A stretch of 64,000 nucleotides of DNA. It comes from Atrina japonica. Its lineage: Eukaryota > Mollusca > Bivalvia > Pterioida > Pinnidae. Made by a program: the position numbers and the translations under genes. The stretch is taken from NCBI GenBank assembly GCA_030159075.1, contig BROG01000404.1:186001-250000 (forward strand). Reading direction: 5' to 3'. A model generated the notes under the pieces. It ran no database searches, was not told the DNA's origin, and saw only the letters and a program-made list of their open reading frames with translations. This document shows, in pieces, positions 13,081-23,502 of the stretch; the stretch's first letter is position 1, and the number at the start of each line of letters is the position of its first letter.

Positions 13081-13980
13081 CTATATATATATATTTTTCT
13101 TATGAATAAATCGTCTTAATCGATTACATATGTCAAATTTATATACCATTTTATAAACAAAACTGACAAAAAGTTTTCAGAGGAGCATTGAACATTACTT
13201 TAAAGCATTGATTATCTACATTAACGATAGCAATATATGAACATTAAAAAGCTGTTCAAAACACCTGAGCACTTGTATAGATTTAGAACGATTTTATCGT
13301 CATGAATTACTGCATACATGTTCTGTTACAAAATTATATATCATACAGGGCATTAGAATTGATCAGCACATCAGAGGCACAATTTCTCAATGCACTTCCA
13401 AATATATTATGTCAGATGTGATTACGAGAAGTGTAATCTTCGTCATGCTACAAACCCGCACAATAAACTTGTCTTTTATATCGTCAGCACTTAATTCCGA
13501 TGTCTGTGTATAAACAACACATAAATTAATTGATGCACAGCTGTGCTCAAGGAGTTTTGTTGCTATTATAAATGAGTATGTCGTTTTATTTCTAAACCGT
13601 TAAGCTAACAATACATTCCATGTTAATACAATTCAGAGGGAATAATACCTTAATATTACAGCATGAAGTATACCGTATGTTTACTTTTCATCGAGCAACC
13701 CCTTTAAAACACAGGCAGGAAGAACATATCAAAATAAGAATGTGCCTGTTAAATATTGTGTATGCTTGAGAGCTATACTGTCGTAACGCAGATGTGTACA
13801 GGTTTTGCCAATAAGAAATACCGGATGTAATAGTAATGTATGCCAGTAAATAGGGGACCATAAAACCTAAGGATTTACTAAAAGAATATTCTCGACTTTG
13901 CCTGCTTAACCAATAGGATTTCAGGATTAGTCAGATATGAGACGATTATACTTAAGTAATTCTTAAGTTTTACGGCGCCA
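13081..13980. other. AT-rich spacer, no gene seen
   Basis: A short AT tract sits at 13081-13093. No coding region or recognisable repeat otherwise. Confidence 0.4.
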
Positions 13981-13984
13981 GGCC

Positions 13985-14056
13985 TCTGTTTTGGGGTTCC
14001 AGAGGTCCGTGTTTGTCCATTTTTATCGGATTTGTATCTATGTCCTGGACATATAT
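13985..14056 (+). mobile_element. Naiad 3'-end fragment ending at an AT microsatellite
   Basis: The stretch CCAGAGGTCCGTGTTTGTCC to GTCCTGGACAT matches the 3' tail of the other Naiad copies. It stops at a short ATATAT tract at 14050-14061, about 55 bp before the first retrozyme unit. Confidence 0.75.
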
Positions 14057-14141
14057 ATATATTGTAACATTCCTTCAATATTCATATAATAAAATGCAAT
14101 AAATTTAGACAATGTTATGAACATAATACCAAAGTTATAAT

Positions 14142-14187
14142 GTTCAAAACAATATCGTTTCTGTCAATTAGACTTCATCAGTTAAAC
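14142..14187 (-). ncRNA. Hammerhead ribozyme candidate, locus 1 unit 1
   Basis: On the minus strand CTGATGA (14181-14175) and GAAAC (14160-14156 region) form the core. Stem I is GTTTAA with TTGAAC, six pairs with one G-U. Stem III is four pairs with a two-base loop, and the cleavage triplet is GUU rather than GUC. Stem II has three GC/AU pairs but an A-A opposition next to the core, as in all copies. Confidence 0.55.
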
Positions 14188-14499
14188 TCCATTTTAAAAG
14201 TTATGTGTATTTTCTAACGAGAAAATGGTATTATACAAGGCCAAACAATATCTCTAAAAGTATAGCCGAAATCCGTCTAAAAGTAACCATTGTAACAAAT
14301 GACTATCTTAGCTTTAGAAATTTTTTTTAATTCAAATGGTGTTATCAGTGCCAAATATTATTTTAGTATAAGATGAACAGCTGGTACCGAAATACCAGGT
14401 ACTAGGTTTATGTATACCCTCGGGGACTCAAACGGTCCACCAGCATTGGCAACGACCTAGTGGTTATAAATGTAATAAACATAATACCAAAGTTATAAT

Positions 14500-14539
14500 G
14501 CTCAAATCGTTTCTGTCAAATAGACTTCATCAGTTGAGC
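14500..14539 (-). ncRNA. Broken hammerhead ribozyme, locus 1 unit 2
   Basis: CTGATGA, GAAAC and a perfect six-pair stem I (GCTCAA with TTGAGC) are present on the minus strand. A deletion of about four bases has removed one side of stem III and the cleavage triplet, so this copy should not self-cleave. Confidence 0.5.
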
Positions 14540-14704
14540 TCCAATTTAAACGTTATGTGTATTTTCTAAAGAGAAAGTGATATTATACAAGGCCAAACAA
14601 TAATTCTAAAAGTATAGCCGAAATCCGTAACCACTTTAAAAAATGACTATCTTAGCATTAGAAGAATTTTTGAATTCAAATAGTGTTATCAGTGCCAAAT
14701 GTTA

Positions 14705-15355
14705 CAACTAATACAAGAAATCAGATATTAAATAGGATATTTTATTGCCTAAACGTATATCGATACTCTCGTTACTATGCTATATCTTGGTATGATTTGT
14801 TTTCAGAATTATTCGTTTGAACAAGATAACAAGATATAATATTTTCTTTTGAAGGGGAAGCATATTTAACACAATCAAACTGTTAACAGTTAGGCAATAT
14901 GCAAAATGATCAATGGAGAATGTCGTAGATGTCATAATGGAAAAGTCTACAAAAAGGTCTGACCATTTACGGACGGTCAATTTTCTAAGACAGACACATA
15001 TTTAGGTTCATTACCACTCTATTTTTTCACTTTAGTTTAGAAGTGGAAGCGTTATGTTTATGAGAAGAAAAAAAAGAATCCTTAATTCAAACCAACGATA
15101 AGAAAACGTATAAGTGTAAATCAATATAGGAATTAATTTTCTCAAATGTGTTTTTTAATTCCTTGAACACCTATAAATCAACACTTTTGTAGCAACTTGA
15201 CAATGTTTATTTACTCTGTTCTACCGTTGTTTGAAGATAGATTATTTCTAGATGCAAATGATATTCAAATACATATTTACTGTAGCAGCTTATATCAAAA
15301 TGATCATCTAACGTAGCTTCGGTTTGGCTAAATTACTAAATACATATTGATCTAA
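14705..15355. other. AT-rich spacer, no gene seen
   Basis: No coding region or recognisable repeat between the retrozyme and the next Naiad copy. Confidence 0.4.
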
Positions 15356-15357
15356 GA

Positions 15358-15955
15358 TAGATTTTATTCAGAAACTTCTGAATCAAGCGTAGAAAATATA
15401 GAGGTAACATTAAATTTGACATTTAGGTAAATCCACGACGTTTTGTCAATTGCATGTAATAGATCTAATGACAATTATCAAACATGCGCCAATAGGATAT
15501 ATCCCGATGACATGATCGAGCACACAAACTTCCAACAACCAGGCTATAAGATTTACGCGACAATTTCTGGTTTCCGATCGTCAATTTTCAAATTTTAGTA
15601 GTAATGTACAACAATGACCTGCATATGATGTTTATATGTCGAAAATAATCCGATATTCCAGCGCGTGTTCAATATATGAACATTTCATATACAGAAGTAA
15701 ATTACTTACTGAAAAAGGTATTATCACTTGGATACCGGAATTCGCGTTTGATTACAACGATCGACAGATTTATTCCTAACTTTTTTTTTCATTTTAGTTT
15801 GACTGGACCGAGGCGGGGGTGACCGGTCAACAGAGAATGCTTTCTTCACCTTGGCACATAGAACACCATTGTCCGATATTGACCAGATATTTATACTGTC
15901 TCCTGGACATCCTAAATATAAATACTTTGGTACCTGTGGTTTTTATATTGTATTT
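15358..15955 (+). mobile_element. Old, diverged Naiad copy C (3' half)
   Basis: It starts near the TTCATTCAGAAACTTCTGAAT block that also marks the 5' truncation of the copy at 21232. It reads in broken frames through a mutated catalytic motif (IHD in place of IDD, near 15435), the C-terminal RT region (CGATATTCCAGCGCGTG, ACAGAAGTAAATTACTTACTG) and the 3' tail (GTGACCGGTCAACAG, GTCTCCTGGACATCC). Many small deletions and substitutions show it is older than copies A, F and O. Confidence 0.75.
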
Positions 15956-16207
15956 GATTATTTAAGTAGTTGTTATAGTAGATTTTTAGGAGGCGGTTAG
16001 AGAAGTACTTGTACTTATACTACTAGTAATAAAAACTAACAGAGGAATTAACCTTTATCATCCGCTTAGTAAAAAGATAAATTGCGAGAAATGGGATTCA
16101 GCTATTTGTATAACTTGACAGAATCGTATTAAGGTCATGTTGTATTCGTCGTCAAGTTTTTATTTCGTTCAAGCTCTTTCTGGATTTGTGACAACATAAG
16201 TGCTCCA

Positions 16208-17064
16208 TACGGAAGCGTATTATGGCCACCTGGATTTTATTTTATTTCTCGTTTTGACAGCTTTAAAGTTGATTTTTCCAACATTTTTCATGGAATGTCC
16301 GACTTTTTTTGGCTTTTCCGACTTCTTTCTTGTTTTTTCCAACTTTAAAGTTGGCTTTTCTAACTTTTTTCTTTCATTTATCCAACTTTTTGTCTCGTTT
16401 TCCCAATTTTAAAGTTGACTTTTCCAACTTTATTCTCGTTTTGTCAACTTAAATGTTGACATTTTCAACTTTCTTCTCCTTTTTCCAACTTAAAAGTTGA
16501 CTTTTCCAACTTTTTTCTCGTTCTTCCAACTTTAAAGTTGGCCTTTCCAACTTTTTCATGGAATTTCCAACTTTTTGTCTCGTTTTGCCAACTATAAAGT
16601 TGGCTTTTCCAACTTTTTCTTGGAAGTTCCAACTTTTTGTCTCGTTTTGTCAACTTTAAAGATGGCTTTTCCAACTTTATTCTTGGATTTTCCAACTTTA
16701 TACTAGTTAAATTTATTCAATACATAATGAGTTCTTCTTTACATATATAAAAAATAGTCCAGAACAAAGTTGGAAAAGTCAAGAAAAAACTTGGAAATTC
16801 TAAGAAAAAGTTGGAAAAGACAAGTAAACAGTTGGAAATTACATGAAAAAAATTGGAAAAGAAAACTTTAAAGTTGACAAAACGCGAAAAAATGGGAAAT
16901 TCCATAAAAAAATTGGAAAAGTCAAGACAAAAGTTGGAAATTCAAAGGAAAATATGGGAAAAGCCAACTTTAAAGTTGGAAATTAAAAGAAAAAAATTGG
17001 AAAAGCCAACTTTAAATTTGCATGAGAAATAACAAATTTAAGGTGACCCTAATACGCTTCCGTA
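16208..17064. mobile_element. Foldback element 1 with repeated palindromes
   Basis: The ends form an inverted repeat: TACGGAAGCGTATTA on the left, and TAATACGCTTCCGTA on the right (17050-17064). Inside, the left arm (about 16265-16710) is a tandem array with a period of about 62 bp. Each unit contains the palindrome CCAACTTTAAAGTTGG plus phrases such as TTTTCCAACTTTTT. The right arm (about 16755-17030) carries the same units inverted. The whole can fold into one long hairpin of nested hairpins. It has no believable coding capacity; the 60-80 residue frames are Phe- or Lys-rich by-products. A second member is at 46536-47920. Confidence 0.8.
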
Positions 17065-17367
17065 GTTCAACTTACCAACTCTTTTGTCATGCATAAATAA
17101 GTATTGCTGTGACATACAGAATTTTCATAATATTTTGGTATATTTTATAGGTATCTAATATACTATTAACTAGTAGTTAATAATGTGCTATTAACTAAAA
17201 CTATAAATAGTTCAAATTGATTTTTAAATAGAAAAATTTAAAATGCATTTCATCACTTATTACTAATAAATGCTATAACACTGGAAGATACAGTCCAGTA
17301 CCGATGTTGGTTTTATCCTTAATATAATAAAACTAATTGTACATCATAATTTATATGGGAACTAAAA

Positions 17368-17368
<1 letters not shown>
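17065..17368. other. AT-rich spacer, no gene seen
   Basis: Short unique-looking interval before an AT microsatellite; nothing recognisable. Confidence 0.4.

Positions 17369-17369
<1 letters not shown>

Positions 17370-17441
<72 letters not shown>
17370..17441. repeat. (AT)n microsatellite
   Basis: About 72 bp of AT dinucleotide, followed within a few bases by a Naiad fragment. Confidence 0.97.
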
Positions 17442-17444
<3 letters not shown>

Positions 17445-17482
17445 TAAGTGTAGACCGGTCACACCCACTGTGTTTTCACAGT
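17445..17482 (-). mobile_element. Short Naiad 3'-tail fragment next to (AT)n
   Basis: GACCGGTCACACCCACTGTG and CACAGTC match the minus-strand form of the Naiad tail (compare 93-125). Its left end is at the AT microsatellite. Confidence 0.6.
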
Positions 17483-17876
17483 CAGTTCATATATAGCGAC
17501 TGAGGGATATTGTGTAGCGGGTTTATTACGTTATATTGTGCACCAGTCTTTGTTAGGTATCCGTACTCGGCTACATATTATCAAGATTTCAAATTTATAT
17601 ATAATGTATACATGAAAATCGGAATGCCAACCATACGTTAAGAATAACAAGTGCAACAAACAATTGAAATTTATGTATTATATTTGGTATATTTCGGCTA
17701 GAATTCGGGTATCTTATGTGTTAAAGTGAAGAGGACAGGATTAAAAAACTTTTATTTCTATTGAAAAAGATATTGGCTAAATGAACCGATACCTTAGGCG
17801 GGAAGAAACAATAAAGCAAACAATGTTAGACGTTTCGTTTTATTTTGTTTGGTTGCTGATTCATCTATTTTATTTG

Positions 17877-18022
17877 AATTTGACAGTGGACTTACGGAGG
17901 GTGTGACCGGTCAACAGGGGATGCTTTGACCCCTACTTTTGGATTTCTAGAGGGACGTGTCTGTCCGATTTGTGTATATATCCTGTACATCTATTTATAC
18001 TTTGATATCTTTTATATCTGTT
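17877..18022 (+). mobile_element. Naiad 3'-end fragment D
   Basis: GTGTGACCGGTCAACAGG, GATTTCTAGAGGGACGTGTC and the TTATACTTTGATATC terminus match the 3' tail of other Naiad copies. It is a diverged fragment with no RT sequence. Confidence 0.75.
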
Positions 18023-19130
18023 TATTTTTGTCGAGGTTCCGTTTTACGTATTTATTTGTTTTTGTCTTCTTTTGATAGCTGATGTAAAAATGTACGAAAA
18101 TTCACATACTAGTTCCATTGCCAAGCAGCATGTACAATATAAATTGCCTATGGAATCTGGTAAACAAGCGTAAAAACAAATGTCTGAAATGTAATATTTG
18201 ACCGATTATCTCTTCAGCAAGGCAGATGAACGAATTGAGATGTATATAGAGTTTTGTTGCGGATAGCATGTAAAACTACCCATTTAGTGGACATCCCTTT
18301 TTGTCAATCAACAGTAATTTTATTTCTTGTTGATCTGACATGCCAAAAATTACATATTCAATCACCGTATTCACGTATAGATAACATTTATAACTATCTA
18401 ATGTAGATAATGAAAAGCAATGATGGAGCAGGTGATAGTTTAACATAAGAAGTAATTAGCAGTTAGTGACAATGTATACGTCAACCATACACTCCTGCAG
18501 ACAGATTGAGTCACGTTTTACAATACATTTGCATACACACACAAACTATCTTGTGTAGATTGTATATTCAATGTCTAAAGTAGAATTTAGACATTATACA
18601 GTATTGTACATTTTTCTGATAGAAATAAACCTGCAAAATACACGATTTCAAAATACAGAGATAAAAACGCTTTGTAATGAATTCTAATGAACTTTCGATA
18701 CGTGTCACTAATTCATATATAACATCAAAACCATGTTAATTGATAATATCTTTGATGTTTGTGGAACAGATGCCACTTGTCTAACATAATGTACTTCCTA
18801 TGCTCTTGTGGTACATGCTCTGACGTTTTAATCTCAATCGTGATCAATGCCAAAATGCCAACATTGGAAAAAATGAATTCAATTTCTGTTCATGCTTACT
18901 CTTTGATAGATCTAGCACAATGAGGAATTATCTAAATATATGGATAGTATGAAATAATTAAGGGTGAAAGAACTATACAGACCATATGAATACCCGCCTT
19001 ATTTACAAACGCTTGACCCAGCGGGGTAAACAGATGATTCAGAGAAAATCTTAATACATTTACTCTGTGCCTTGTATAATAGTTATATAATAATAATCAA
19101 TTATAAAAGTCTTGGATAACAAAGTATAAA
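18023..19130. other. AT-rich spacer, no gene seen
   Basis: No coding region or recognisable repeat was found in this 1.1-kb interval. Confidence 0.4.
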
Positions 19131-19135
19131 TCTTC

Positions 19136-19284
19136 AGGATTTCCAGGATACATAAACAAATATGAATACTGGACAAACACGACCCCTGGAAATCCAGGGG
19201 TCATGGAGGAGTAATCATCCCCTGTTGACCGGTCACACCCACCGTGAGTCATCATTCAAATTCAAATGAAATAAACGTCATTAC
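19136..19284 (-). mobile_element. Naiad 3'-end fragment E
   Basis: Minus-strand copy of the Naiad 3' tail, recognisable by TGGACAAACACGAC, CATGGAGGAGTAATCATCCC and GACCGGTCACACCCACCG. Only the tail is present. Confidence 0.75.
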
Positions 19285-19952
19285 GCACTATGTACACCCA
19301 CACTCACCTCACTTAGGAACTCCTTAGTATGACACCATAGATAATATTATTTGATCTACCTGCTCTTTGGAATTAGACAGCGAGTACACATAGAGACTTA
19401 TAGAACTTTTAATATTGGGTCGATGAATGAGTGTTTTCATACTGAGCCTGTAATATATCGGAGGTTTGTAATAATGGACTGCGGATGGCTGCAGTATTGG
19501 CTCGAGCTAATGCTGAATTGAGTGTGAAAACCATAAATTTAGTTTTGTGAGTTAGCCACGCCCACTACTTGAAATATTTTCTGATAGTATTCTTTAGGTC
19601 ACTACTTTGTCACTGTAGTGACGTAATACTGAACCTATGGCGCATTCTAAACAAAGTTTACATACAAAAAGTCATTTTTAAGTTAGATCTACATTCATAA
19701 GTCACCCATAGTTCCCATACAGATCATCATTCCACAAAAGAATTAATTTTTAATTAAACTTTCTTGAACTGTACTTTTAAATTCTTGCAAACCCCCAAAT
19801 ATATTTCAAACAAACATTTCAAACCTGTCGCAATTTTTAATATTCAATAGTAACCCAGATTTTCCATTATGAACCTGTAATGATGCCCTATTTTTCTGTA
19901 ATGGTCTTGTTTTGCTTTCATAATAAATGTATATTTTATACACTGAACCTTT
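19285..19952. other. AT-rich spacer, no gene seen
   Basis: No coding region or recognisable repeat between the Naiad tail and the retrozyme. Confidence 0.4.
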
Positions 19953-19979
19953 TATAAACATAATACCAAAGTTATTATG

Positions 19980-20025
19980 CTCAAGACGAAATTGTTTCTG
20001 TCAATTAGACTTCATCAGTTGAAAA
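19980..20025 (-). ncRNA. Hammerhead ribozyme candidate, locus 2 unit 1
   Basis: The core CTGATGA (20019-20013) and GAAAC (19999-19995) with a GUC cleavage triplet (19988-19986) is intact. An 11-base deletion beside the core replaces the usual GCTCAA arm by TTTCAA, leaving a stem I of about five pairs with one G-U. Stem III is only two clear pairs. Confidence 0.55.
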
Positions 20026-20326
20026 GTATGTGTATTTTCTAAAGAGAAAGTGGTAACACACAAGGCCAAATAATATCTCTAAAAATATAGCCGAAATCCG
20101 TCTAAGAGTAACCACTGTAAAATAAATGACTATCTTAGCATTAGAAAATTTTCGAAATTAAATGGTGTTATCAGTGCCAAATATTACTTTAGTAGAAGTT
20201 GAACAGCTGGTACCGAAATACCAGGTACTAGGGTTCAGGTATACCCTCGGGGACTCAAACGGTCCACCAGCATTGGCAACGACCTAGTGGTTCTAAATAT
20301 TATAAACATAATACCAAAGTTATAAT

Positions 20327-20372
20327 GCTCAAGACGAAATTGTTTCTGTCAATTAGACTTCATCAGTTGAGC
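20327..20372 (-). ncRNA. Hammerhead ribozyme candidate, best copy (locus 2 unit 2)
   Basis: Minus strand, 46 nt, type I topology. Stem I is GCTCAA (20372-20367) with TTGAGC (20332-20327), six perfect pairs. The core is CTGATGA (20366-20360) and GAAAC (20346-20342). Stem II is GTC/GAC with loop TAATT. Cleavage would fall after the C of GTC (20335-20333). Stem III is very short (A-U and C-G closing pairs), as in ribozymes of Penelope-like elements and animal retrozymes, which can act as dimers. Deviation: the pair normally G-C next to the core in stem II is A opposite A. Activity is therefore uncertain. Confidence 0.7.
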
Positions 20373-20510
20373 TCCAATTTGAAAAGTATGTGTATTTTCT
20401 AAAGAGAAAGTGGTAACATACAAGGCCAAATAACATCTCTAAACGTATAGCCGAAAACCGTCTAAGAGTAACCACTGTAAACAGAATGACTATCTTAGCA
20501 TTAGAAAAGC

Positions 20511-21230
20511 TAAAATAAAAGCCAAGATATAAACCAACTTGACTCGAGTATTGCATACATACACTAATTTGAATTTGAATTTTGGTATTTTGAATGGTGT
20601 TCTCCACCACACTAAACTATTGTTCTGGCAGCCAGTTTGTTTTTAATGAGAGAACCAGGTTACATAACAGACCACCGGCCTTCTGTGAGTAAACTGGCAA
20701 ACGTCCTCACAAAAATCAACTTAGGTTCCCTAGGCCTGCATCTAGATATATCCAAAGTGTGACATATATCATATATTGAGGAATCATTTTCATATTATCT
20801 TCTAATTTACGAGTTCAAACGGAACGTAAATTAGTTATAATAGAGAGCTTAAACACTAAATCGAATAATACAGCCTCCTCTATATTCACTATCGTTTCTC
20901 GAGGTTACTGGAGAAATCGGAGATCGACGGAATGTAACGACTGGTATTATTTGGGTTAGCTCAAACATATATACGTATTTAGACTTTCGCCGTCAACTGT
21001 ACGCAATACATTTTATTAATTGATACACATATATAACCTTATTCTTCTTATCTAAACCAGAAATGGAAATCTACAAATATGAAAATGAACAGATATCAAA
21101 ATATTGATCGTCGGATTGTACAGGTGTGAATAGGATACACACGGACCTCATATATCAAGGAAAATAAAGCATATAAAAATTCAATCGAAGAACAATATTT
21201 GGTCCCTAGATACCCTCCCCGACAAATGAA
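20511..21230. other. AT-rich spacer, no gene seen
   Basis: No recognised gene or repeat. The open frame 20610-20353 (minus) is partly retrozyme sequence and is not a gene. Confidence 0.4.
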
Positions 21231-21231
21231 A

Positions 21232-22010
21232 ATGAAGCAGACTTCATTCAGAAACTGCTGAATCAAAAGAAGAAAAAGTTAGCGGTGTCTTTTAATTTGA
21301 CATTTAGATATATCGACGACGTTTTGTCAATTAATAATGACAATTTTCATACATATGTCAATGCGATATATCCCAGCTAACTAGAAATTATAGATACAAC
21401 AGAATCAAGCACACACGCTTCATACTTAGACATTTTACTTAATATAAACACAGACGGGAAATTAGCAACTAAGCTATACGATAAACGCGACGATTTCGGC
21501 TTTCCCATCGTAAATTTTCCACATTTAAGTAGTAATATTCCTCAGTCACCCGCATATGGAGTTTATATTTCACAAATGATCCGATATGCCAGGGCGTGCA
21601 CAACATATGAAGATTTCATATACAGAGGTAAACTACTCACTGACAAATTATTGACATAGGGTAATCGAAAACCGCGTTTAATGTCAACGTTCCGCAAATT
21701 TTACGGTCAGTATAATAGTCTTGTTTGGGACTACTCTGTTTCACTAAGTGAAATGTTGAGTTGCATTTTCGTTGGCGGTTGTTGAGACGTCTGTACCAAT
21801 TGTGACGAGGATACACTCTTCACTTGTTTCATTGGACTTGACTGTGGACTCACGGCGGGTGTGACCGGTCGACAGGGGATGCTTACTCCTCCATGGCACC
21901 TGATCCCACATCTTGGTTTCCAGAGGTCCGTGTTTGTCCATTTTTACCGGATTTGTATCTATGTCCTGGACATTCTATTGATTTATACTTTGGTATCTGA
22001 AATTTTTATA
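21232..22010 (+). mobile_element. Naiad copy F, 5'-truncated, young
   Basis: The copy begins at the GAAGCAGACTTCATTCAG block and reads almost continuously through RYIDDVLS (YIDD near 21311-21322), SSTHASYLDI and LYDKRDDFGFPIVNFPH to the 3' tail ending about 22010. Two point mutations interrupt it: TAA in place of Glu in the YPSELEI block (about 21376) and TAG in place of Gln after LLT (about 21656). It is very close to copies A and O, so the subfamily was active fairly recently. With only the 3' part of the RT it could never have been functional. Confidence 0.85.
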
Positions 22011-22408
<398 letters not shown>

Positions 22409-22783
22409 ATTACAAATTTTAAAATGATCTGAATGTCTGATCCGGGACATGTTTTGGATAATTCTGATTTTATTGAAAATAAAGAGTTTCTATGGAAACC
22501 AATTTTAAACACAAATCACATATGTAAAAACAAACACCGAATTTTACAAAATGTCTGGGATTCAATTATTTCTTCTAAGCATTATAAAAATATCTGCATG
22601 CTATCAGTGGAGAAATGGGAAAACAATTCATTGATTTTCAGTTTGACTTGTCTAACATAACTGTAAAATTGCTTTGTAATTTTTTTAACGTCATTTCTAA
22701 TATCAATAATTATTTCATTTCACGTGAAAGTTATTAATGTACTCTAATATAAGTGTCGATAGTTTAACATAATTCACACCGAT

Positions 22784-22850
22784 TGCGGTGGTCTCAAAAT
22801 GGAGCACTTGTCTGGCAAACGAGAGGTCTCGGGATCTATTTCTAGAGCCA
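22784..22850 (+). repeat. Possible decayed tRNA-derived head
   Basis: The sequence GTGGTCTCAAAATGGAGCAC followed by TGGCAAACGAGAGGTCTCGG resembles the A-box to anticodon to B-box layout of a tRNA or tRNA-derived SINE head. The B-box core TTCGA is lost, so it cannot be a working tRNA gene. Low confidence. Confidence 0.25.
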
Positions 22851-23041
22851 TTTCATACTAAAGACTTTAAACTGGCGGGATATAAAGCCACAAAAACTTT
22901 TTCACAATTTGAGTTTAAACTATTGTGGAGAAGTATCATGTAGGACATGTAAATCTTCTTGACAGACCACACAAGTTATGATGTAAATAGTTTATATCAA
23001 ATGACCGTACTGGGATAAATTTCGGTTATTGTTACAGTTAT

Positions 23042-23502
23042 GGAAAAACACCAGGTTTGTTTACAACATGGGCGCAGACATTTTGGACACCCAAAGTTGT
23101 GCGGAGGGTAAAATGAGCCCAGTGATCTGATTGGTCATTAAATGAAAAAATTAGTTTTGCCATTAATAAGTGAAATAAAGGTGATAAAAAAGATACATGA
23201 ATATTGGTAGTACTTTGGAAATTATAGGGTTGACAGTTGAAAATTGAAAGGGAGGGGTCATATGAGAATAGATATTTTTCCTTTGGTGCGGAATACTACG
23301 AGTTGTAAACAAGTGAAAATTTGAAGTAAAAATGCAACGGCAACCTATACTTTTGATTGCAAATTTTTTTATCAAAAATATTGATCTTTCACCACAGGGT
23401 ACTTATTTGACCCAGATATAATAAACATGGGAGTGACAGTGACCTGAAGTTTTGTAAATTAGCATTGAGGCCTATGGGAAAATATTTGGTGGTGTCTGTC
23501 CT
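23042..23502. repeat. 460-bp direct repeat, left copy
   Basis: This segment is almost identical to 25515-25974; I noticed one single-base length difference in a T-run and one substitution. It begins GGAAAAACACCAGG and ends GGTGGTGTCTGTCC, an imperfect inverted repeat (11 of 14 positions). It contains no open frame of interest. Confidence 0.9.

Larger units (their letters stand above)
14115..14704 (-). mobile_element. Retrozyme-like tandem repeat, locus 1 (about 1.7 units)
   Basis: Two units of about 350-358 bp lie head to tail; each begins (plus strand) with ACATAATACCAAAGTTATAATG and contains TACAAGGCCAAA, ATAGCCGAAATCCGT and GACTATCTTAGC. The first unit also has the GGTACCGAAATACCAGGTAC to CACCAGCATTGGCAACGACC part. 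Each unit encodes a hammerhead-like sequence on the minus strand. There is no protein-coding capacity. The tandem arrangement, monomer size and ribozyme agree with the non-autonomous retrozymes described in animals. Assignment rests on structure alone. Confidence 0.7.
19953..20510 (-). mobile_element. Retrozyme-like tandem repeat, locus 2 (about 1.6 units)
   Basis: A complete unit starts at 19953 with TATAAACATAATACC and is followed 347 bp later by a second unit that stops at about 20510. The two units are nearly the same apart from an 11-base deletion in the first ribozyme. Each encodes a minus-strand hammerhead. The part before the second unit carries the GGTACCGAAATACCAGGTAC palindromic phrase and GGTCCACCAGCATTGGCAAC. 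The element has no coding capacity, so replication would rely on proteins from elsewhere. This is the best preserved retrozyme locus here. Confidence 0.75.

Noticed and set aside
16200..16695. Phe-rich (plus) and Lys-rich (minus) open frames.
   Set aside because: They lie wholly within the tandem palindromic units of the foldback element.
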